Below are positions 6,122 through 9,013 of a DNA stretch of 9,013 nt, piece by piece. The position numbers and the translations under genes were made by a program. The stretch is taken from positions 1-9,013 of the forward strand of contig CAILMU010000169.1 in assembly GCA_903835325.1 (NCBI GenBank). Reading direction: 5' to 3'. Origin of the DNA: an uncultured Microcaldota archaeon (lineage in GTDB: Archaea; Micrarchaeota; Micrarchaeia; Anstonellales; Bilamarchaeaceae). A model generated the notes under the pieces. It was not told the DNA's origin and made no database searches. It saw only the letters and a program-made list of their open reading frames with translations. The first letter of the stretch is position 1. Every line of letters starts with the position of its first letter.

Positions 6122-6162
6122 GCATTCGCGCTAAAAGGTTATAAAGATTAGAGAGTGAATGC
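6122..6162. repeat. Inverted repeat flanking the grx/ilvE TATA box
   Basis: GCATTC at 6122-6127 and its exact reverse complement GAATGC at 6157-6162, with the centre (6142) on the shared TATA box. Extended outward from the start codons, the half-sites agree as GCATTCRC. Each half-site lies between the TATA box and a start codon, where a bound regulator could act on both genes. Its function is inferred. Confidence 0.35.
6139..6146. promoter_or_regulatory. Shared bidirectional TATA box for glutaredoxin and ilvE
   Basis: TTATAAAG on the plus strand, CTTTATAA on the minus strand. The palindromic core TTATAA (6139-6144) is centred at 6141.5, exactly 27.5 bp from the first base of both ATGs (6114 and 6169). 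Archaeal TATA boxes lie about 25-27 bp before transcription start, so both messages should be leaderless. No other TATA-like element lies in the 54-bp gap. Confidence 0.6.
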
Positions 6163-6168
6163 GGGTGT

Positions 6169-7092
6169 ATGACGGGGTACAGCAAAATCTGGATGGACGG
6201 CCGTTACGTAGACTGGGATGATGCGAAAATCCATGTGCTCACCCATGCTTTGCATTATGGCACAGCCATATTCGAGGGCATGAGATGCTACGAAACGATC
6301 CATGGCCCGGCGGTCTTCAGGATGTCCGACCATTACACCCGCATGCTCCACGGCATCAAGATTTACGAATTCGATACGGATTATACGACGGAACAGCTTT
6401 GCAACGCCACCAAGGTGCTGCTTCAGAAGAACAAGGTGAGATCCTGCTATATCCGCCCCATCTGCTACGTCTCAAGCACGGTGATCGGCATAGATATAAC
6501 GGATTCGCCGTTCGGCATCGCGATAATCCCTGTGCCGTTCGGAAAATATTTCGGCGCCAAGGGGACAAAGGGCATCTCGTGCGCCGTCTCGACCTGGAAG
6601 AGGATAGGCTCGACCATCCTCTCGCCGAATGTGAAGGCGAGCGCCAACTACCTCAATTCGGTCCTTGCCAAGAAGGAAGCGAAAAACCACGGGTTCGATG
6701 AGGCGATAATGCTGAACGAAGAGGGCCGCGTCGCAGAAGGGACTGGAGAGAACATATTCATCATCGAAGGCTCGAAACTTGTGACCCCGCCCTTGTATGA
6801 AGGGATTTTAGCCGGGATAACCAGGGACAGCATCATGCAGATAGCCAAGGAGATGGACCTGCGCGTCGAGGAGAGGCCGTTGCTGCGGGATGAGCTTTAT
6901 ACTGCCGACGAGGTGTTCCTGGCAGGAACGGCCGCTGAGATAACTCCGGTGATTTGCGTCGACAACAAGGAGGTAGGAACCGGCAAACCAGGGCATCTCA
7001 CAAAAGAGCTCCAGAACGCGTTCTTCAGCATCGTGACCGGGCGTGACGAGAGATTCATCAGATGGCTTGATTTCGTGGATAAACGGGGATGA
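6169..7092 (+). CDS. ilvE: Branched-chain-amino-acid aminotransferase (class IV, PLP)
   Basis: Catalyses the PLP-dependent last step of Leu, Ile and Val synthesis (and the first of their breakdown), exchanging amino groups with glutamate/2-oxoglutarate. The 307-aa length is usual for IlvE. Fold-type IV landmarks are HALHYGTAIFEGMR (26-39), the substrate-pocket region YIRPICY (94-100), PLP-binding Lys156 in NVKASANYLNS (154-164), EGTGENIF (190-197) holding the conserved Glu, GITRDSI near 222-228, and GTAAEITPV near 254-262, which binds cofactor phosphate and marks IlvE apart from D-amino-acid transaminase and ADC lyase. No other branched-chain pathway gene is in the window. It is expressed from the symmetric promoter shared with the glutaredoxin; the ATG at 6169 has no properly spaced ribosome-binding site, matching a leaderless mRNA. 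Confidence 0.95.
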   Translation: MTGYSKIWMDGRYVDWDDAKIHVLTHALHYGTAIFEGMRCYETIHGPAVFRMSDHYTRMLHGIKIYEFDTDYTTEQLCNATKVLLQKNKVRSCYIRPICYVSSTVIGIDITDSPFGIAIIPVPFGKYFGAKGTKGISCAVSTWKRIGSTILSPNVKASANYLNSVLAKKEAKNHGFDEAIMLNEEGRVAEGTGENIFIIEGSKLVTPPLYEGILAGITRDSIMQIAKEMDLRVEERPLLRDELYTADEVFLAGTAAEITPVICVDNKEVGTGKPGHLTKELQNAFFSIVTGRDERFIRWLDFVDKRG

Positions 7093-7116
7093 ATCGGCCA
7101 AACGGAAGACGCATTT

Positions 7117-7662
7117 TCAGCCGCCCAGGATATTCTGCCAGCCTTGGGAATAGACTTCCTGGATATAGCTTTTTATCCCGCCAGGGACAGGCTCGTTCTC
7201 GCTGGTGACCAGGTTGTCAGCGATGGATAGCTTCATCTCGTTCTTTTTGCCATTGGCTTCAAGTTTGATATCTCCTGTGCGCCATTTTGTGACATAAACC
7301 TTTATCGGCGTGTCCGATGTGGCAAGCTCAAAGGCGTCAATGACTTTCATCGATGTCTCATAATCGTATCCAGGCGCCCGACCGCATCTCAGCTGCCGGA
7401 TGCCATGGTTGCCTACAACGCCATTGATAGCGAGATCGTTGCTCTCATTGCCTATATAGAAATGCAGGTTTATCCTGGCCCCGTAGAAATTGTCGGAAAC
7501 GCTCTGCGGAAGCCAGATATAGGACCCGTTCAGGGCGCTATCGTTGCATAAACCCTGGAGGGGCGTGGCATCGACCGATGATACCGCCATCGCAGCTGCG
7601 GCGATGGTGATACAGTAGACCAGGATCAGCATTCCCGCAAGGATATAACCGGATTTTACCAC
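7117..7662 (-). CDS. Exported or membrane-anchored protein of unknown function
   Basis: I do not recognise this 181-aa protein. A short basic start (VKSG) is followed by one hydrophobic helix (about 6-26, rich in Ile/Leu/Ala) acting as signal peptide or anchor. The remaining 155 residues are polar and probably extracellular, with alternating beta-like segments such as ARINLHFYIG (62-71) and IKVYVTKW (120-127). Two outside cysteines (39, 93) could pair. Three N-X-S sequons (40, 45, 72) would allow N-glycosylation. The start is the GTG at 7662, 25 bp downstream of a TATA-like run, implying a leaderless message; no upstream ATG is in frame near the helix. It follows the lipoprotein gene by 39 bp on the same strand, so the two may be functionally paired. 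The coding frame is convincing from length and segment structure, but no family can be named. Confidence 0.75.
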   Translation of the reverse strand: MVKSGYILAGMLILVYCITIAAAAMAVSSVDATPLQGLCNDSALNGSYIWLPQSVSDNFYGARINLHFYIGNESNDLAINGVVGNHGIRQLRCGRAPGYDYETSMKVIDAFELATSDTPIKVYVTKWRTGDIKLEANGKKNEMKLSIADNLVTSENEPVPGGIKSYIQEVYSQGWQNILGG

Positions 7663-7682
7663 GAAACCGTTTTTGTTTGCAC

Positions 7683-7692
7683 AAATTAAAAA
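7683..7692 (-). promoter_or_regulatory. TATA-like box for the exported protein gene
   Basis: TTTTTAATTT on the minus strand, centred 25.5 bp before the GTG at 7662. The same T-run follows the stop of the upstream lipoprotein gene by 10 bp and could also end that transcript. Confidence 0.45.
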
Positions 7693-7701
7693 GCAGGCGC
7701 A

Positions 7702-8175
7702 TCAGGGAGAGCGCACGACCTGGAGCGTGACCGAATAATCCCGCTCATCCTTCGTCTGATTCATCTGCGGGTAAGGATTGACCGCCACCAGTTTTATCGC
7801 GTATGATTCGTTCCCGAAGCTGTTCGCCACTTTCACGGTCGGTTCGCCTCCGGCATCCATGACCATAGAGATATCGGAGATAGCCCCTGAGGTGTCCGCA
7901 TCCGTCCCTTCCCGAAGCTCCAGGCTGATGTTGACATTCCCCGCCCATATGCATTGGACTCCCGTGGGGCATCTCGAATCGGAATTGACGCCAAGGAATC
8001 TGACGAGGAGGCGCTCCTGCTGGAAATATGCGCTCTGGTTCATCTTCAGGCTGAACTGCTGGGAGAGCGGCGGGTAGACGTCGGCTTTGACACTGCTGCT
8101 CCCGGGCGTGATGCAGCCTGCAGCTATCAGGATGAGGGCGATACCGAGCGCAAAAAAAGTTGATGGGGTCTTCAT
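7702..8175 (-). CDS. Lipoprotein of unknown function with CPx4CxWxG motif
   Basis: A 157-aa secreted protein. The N-terminus MKTPSTFF plus a hydrophobic core ends in the lipobox IAAGC, so Cys21 is probably lipid-anchored on the outer face of the membrane. The mature part is beta-rich. It contains SDSRCPTGVQCIWAGN (65-80), with cysteines 69 and 75 likely disulfide-bonded. I recall this CPx4CxWxG arrangement in small secreted proteins of bacteria and archaea but know no characterised function. Four N-X-S/T sequons are present (46, 82, 122, 139). The ATG at 8175 sits 27.5 bp from a TATA box, with no ribosome-binding site, so the message is probably leaderless. The next gene on the strand is another exported protein. 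A role in surface adhesion or ligand binding would be a guess. Confidence 0.8.
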   Translation of the reverse strand: MKTPSTFFALGIALILIAAGCITPGSSSVKADVYPPLSQQFSLKMNQSAYFQQERLLVRFLGVNSDSRCPTGVQCIWAGNVNISLELREGTDADTSGAISDISMVMDAGGEPTVKVANSFGNESYAIKLVAVNPYPQMNQTKDERDYSVTLQVVRSP

Positions 8176-8197
8176 GGATATCTGTTCGCTTGAAGCC

Positions 8198-8206
8198 TTT
8201 TTATAA
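8198..8206 (-). promoter_or_regulatory. TATA box for the lipoprotein gene
   Basis: TTATAAAAA on the minus strand, centred about 27.5 bp before the ATG at 8175. This matches the spacing of the grx/ilvE promoter and predicts a leaderless mRNA. Confidence 0.55.
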
Positions 8207-8240
8207 CTTTACCGATTTATGGAATACGCGATACGGTTAC

Positions 8241-8246
8241 TTTATC
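8241..8246 (+). promoter_or_regulatory. Weak TATA-like box for the membrane protein gene
   Basis: TTTATC centred about 30 bp before the ATG at 8274. The match is poorer than at the other promoters here. Confidence 0.3.
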
Positions 8247-8251
8247 AGGTC

Positions 8252-8268
8252 ATTTACTCCGAGTGAAT
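8252..8268. promoter_or_regulatory. Candidate operator palindrome before the membrane protein gene
   Basis: ATTTACTC-C-GAGTGAAT, seven of eight arm positions complementary, centred on 8260. With a one-base centre it cannot form an RNA hairpin, but it suits a dimeric DNA-binding protein. It lies between the weak TATA box and the ATG. The arm GAGTGAAT recurs in the ilvE promoter at 6153-6160. Confidence 0.35.
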
Positions 8269-8273
8269 AGATT

Positions 8274-8768
8274 ATGGGAAAATGGTTCAACTGGATGATG
8301 TGGGGCGTTACGTACCCTTTCCTAGGCGCGCTACTCTCGGCCATGCTCGTTTTCCTGGCCATAAACAACGGGGATCTTTGGAAACCGCAGCTCGATTTCC
8401 TCGGGATCACCGTAACCAACATCGCGATAGTCGGCGTTATAGGCGCAGCGATATCGTTCGCTGCCACCATCCTCATCAGCATTGTTTTCTGGCTTGTGGC
8501 CGGAGTCATTTCGATAAAAACCACTTCCATGCTCGAGAAGACATCGTTGAAAGGGGATGTCAATTCCATATTTGCGCCGTGGCTGGTCCTCAGCTTGATG
8601 ATACTGGCGTTGAATATTGCGATATCCTTCTTCTTGCCGAACCCTATCGCATCTTTGACAATGCTTCTTGTCGATTTCGTCATCTCGCTCGCGATAAATT
8701 ACGTGTTCATCTGGGTTTCGGTGTTCATCAACAAGCTGTTCCATTTCCAGAGATTCCTGCCGGCGTGA
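8274..8768 (+). CDS. Four-helix integral membrane protein of unknown function
   Basis: A 164-aa hydrophobic protein I cannot assign to a family. Predicted membrane segments are roughly 12-30, 47-80 (long, possibly one kinked or two short helices), 102-121 and 125-150. A polar loop at 81-100 (IKTTSMLEKTSLKGDVNS) is the main exposed stretch. The N-terminus is rich in Trp and Met (MGKWFNWMMWG) and there is no cleavable signal. There are no Cys or His clusters in the helices and no catalytic motif. The ATG at 8274 is chosen because it precedes the first helix and lies at suitable distance from a weak TATA box. The stop is one base from the stop of the convergent gene, so no separate terminator fits between them. 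A small transporter or stress membrane protein is possible, but nothing shows it. Confidence 0.75.
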   Translation: MGKWFNWMMWGVTYPFLGALLSAMLVFLAINNGDLWKPQLDFLGITVTNIAIVGVIGAAISFAATILISIVFWLVAGVISIKTTSMLEKTSLKGDVNSIFAPWLVLSLMILALNIAISFFLPNPIASLTMLLVDFVISLAINYVFIWVSVFINKLFHFQRFLPA

Positions 8769-8769
8769 T

Positions 8770-9012
8770 TCATGCTATCGATGCGTTCTCTTTCGCGAAC
8801 ATCCGATCTATCCTGTCCTCGGGTTTTTCAATCATCGACTTTTCCGGGATGACCGGTTTTTCATCATGCGAACCCCGGTCCAGGGCAATGAGTTTTTCTG
8901 TCGGAAAATGCACGATATTCAGCGATTTGGCGAGTATCTCTTCATGGGTCGATCCGTGCTTTATCGCGGCAAAAACGCTGCTGTCGGTTATATGGAATTT
9001 CTGGCCATCAGG
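8770..9012 (-). CDS. C-terminal end of an unrecognised protein (5'-partial)
   Basis: A minus-strand frame is open from the window edge to a TGA at 8770-8772, encoding 80 residues that start PDGQKFHITDSSVFAAIKHG. The first 45 residues look like a folded domain end: a strand (KFHIT), a helix (SSVFAAIKHG), then another (HEEILAKSLNI). The last 35 are charged and probably unstructured, with a spaced EKP/EKS/EKP pattern (51-63) and a basic/acidic tail. I recognise no family. Third-position use and the acid/base mix resemble neighbouring genes, and the other strand has no comparable frame, so it is probably real. The start lies beyond 9013. It converges on the membrane protein gene with a single base between the stops. 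Confidence 0.55.
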   Translation of the reverse strand, partial: PDGQKFHITDSSVFAAIKHGSTHEEILAKSLNIVHFPTEKLIALDRGSHDEKPVIPEKSMIEKPEDRIDRMFAKENASIA

Positions 9013-9013
9013 A

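Noticed and set aside
6363..6375. TTCGATACG resembling part of a tRNA T-arm
   Set aside because: It lies in the coding frame of ilvE and no acceptor, D or anticodon stems can be built around it.
8331..8744. 137-codon minus-strand frame opposite the membrane protein
   Set aside because: Charged, low-complexity antisense of a hydrophobic gene. The plus frame gives well-formed membrane helices and a promoter-proximal start.
1..9013. Mobile element, phage, defence system or CRISPR array
   Set aside because: No transposase, integrase, nuclease, methylase or regularly spaced repeats were seen. The gene content is mainly housekeeping plus a few unknown surface or membrane proteins.

Overview
This is a compact, gene-dense archaeal chromosome segment. 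Three genes settle the domain: the DNA-binding protein Alba, the ribosome-recycling ATPase ABCE1, and a GlcNAc-1-phosphate transferase of the eukaryote/archaeal (dolichyl-phosphate) type. The signals upstream of genes are archaeal too. A TATA box sits about 25-30 bp before the start codon of most first genes, which implies leaderless mRNAs. GGTG/GGTGA ribosome-binding sites sit before operon-internal genes. HMG-CoA reductase is the bacterial-like class II form, known in Archaea from Archaeoglobales, Thermoplasmatales and some others. A Thermoplasmatota or DPANN (for example Micrarchaeota-like) host would fit, but I cannot fix the lineage from the sequence alone. No tRNA, rRNA, CRISPR array, insertion sequence or phage gene was found, and no gene-free stretch exceeds about 165 bp.

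Layout. Bases 1-2073 (+): the 3' part of HMG-CoA reductase, overlapping by ATGA a polyprenyl-phosphate GlcNAc-1-P transferase. Bases 2094-3916 (-): in transcription order, Alba with an unusual acidic N-terminal tail, a hairpin plus U-tract terminator, a DUF92 membrane protein, and a sugar-1-phosphate nucleotidyltransferase. Bases 3917-4080: a 164-bp divergent promoter region, with a possible 15-codon upstream ORF ahead of Alba. Bases 4081-5850 (+): ABCE1. Bases 5875-6114 (-): a small glutaredoxin. Bases 6169-7092 (+): branched-chain aminotransferase, sharing one symmetric promoter with the glutaredoxin. Bases 7117-8175 (-): two exported proteins of unknown function, one a lipoprotein. Bases 8274-8768 (+): a four-helix membrane protein. 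Bases 8770-9012 (-): the C-terminal end of an unrecognised gene that runs off the window.

How they fit together. HMG-CoA reductase makes mevalonate, the precursor of archaeal lipids and polyprenyl/dolichyl phosphate. The transferase loads the first GlcNAc-phosphate on that carrier. A nucleotidyltransferase supplies an activated sugar, and the DUF92 protein belongs to a family with known isoprenyl-phosphate kinases. Bases 1-3468 therefore read as a loose 'lipid carrier and glycan' neighbourhood. The two exported proteins downstream carry seven N-X-S/T sequons between them, in line with N-glycosylation in this organism.

I see no clear undescribed multi-gene system. The best leads are the dyad-symmetric grx/ilvE promoter, a GAGTGAAT motif shared by two promoters, the acidic repeat tail on Alba, and a secreted protein with a CPx4CxWxG motif.
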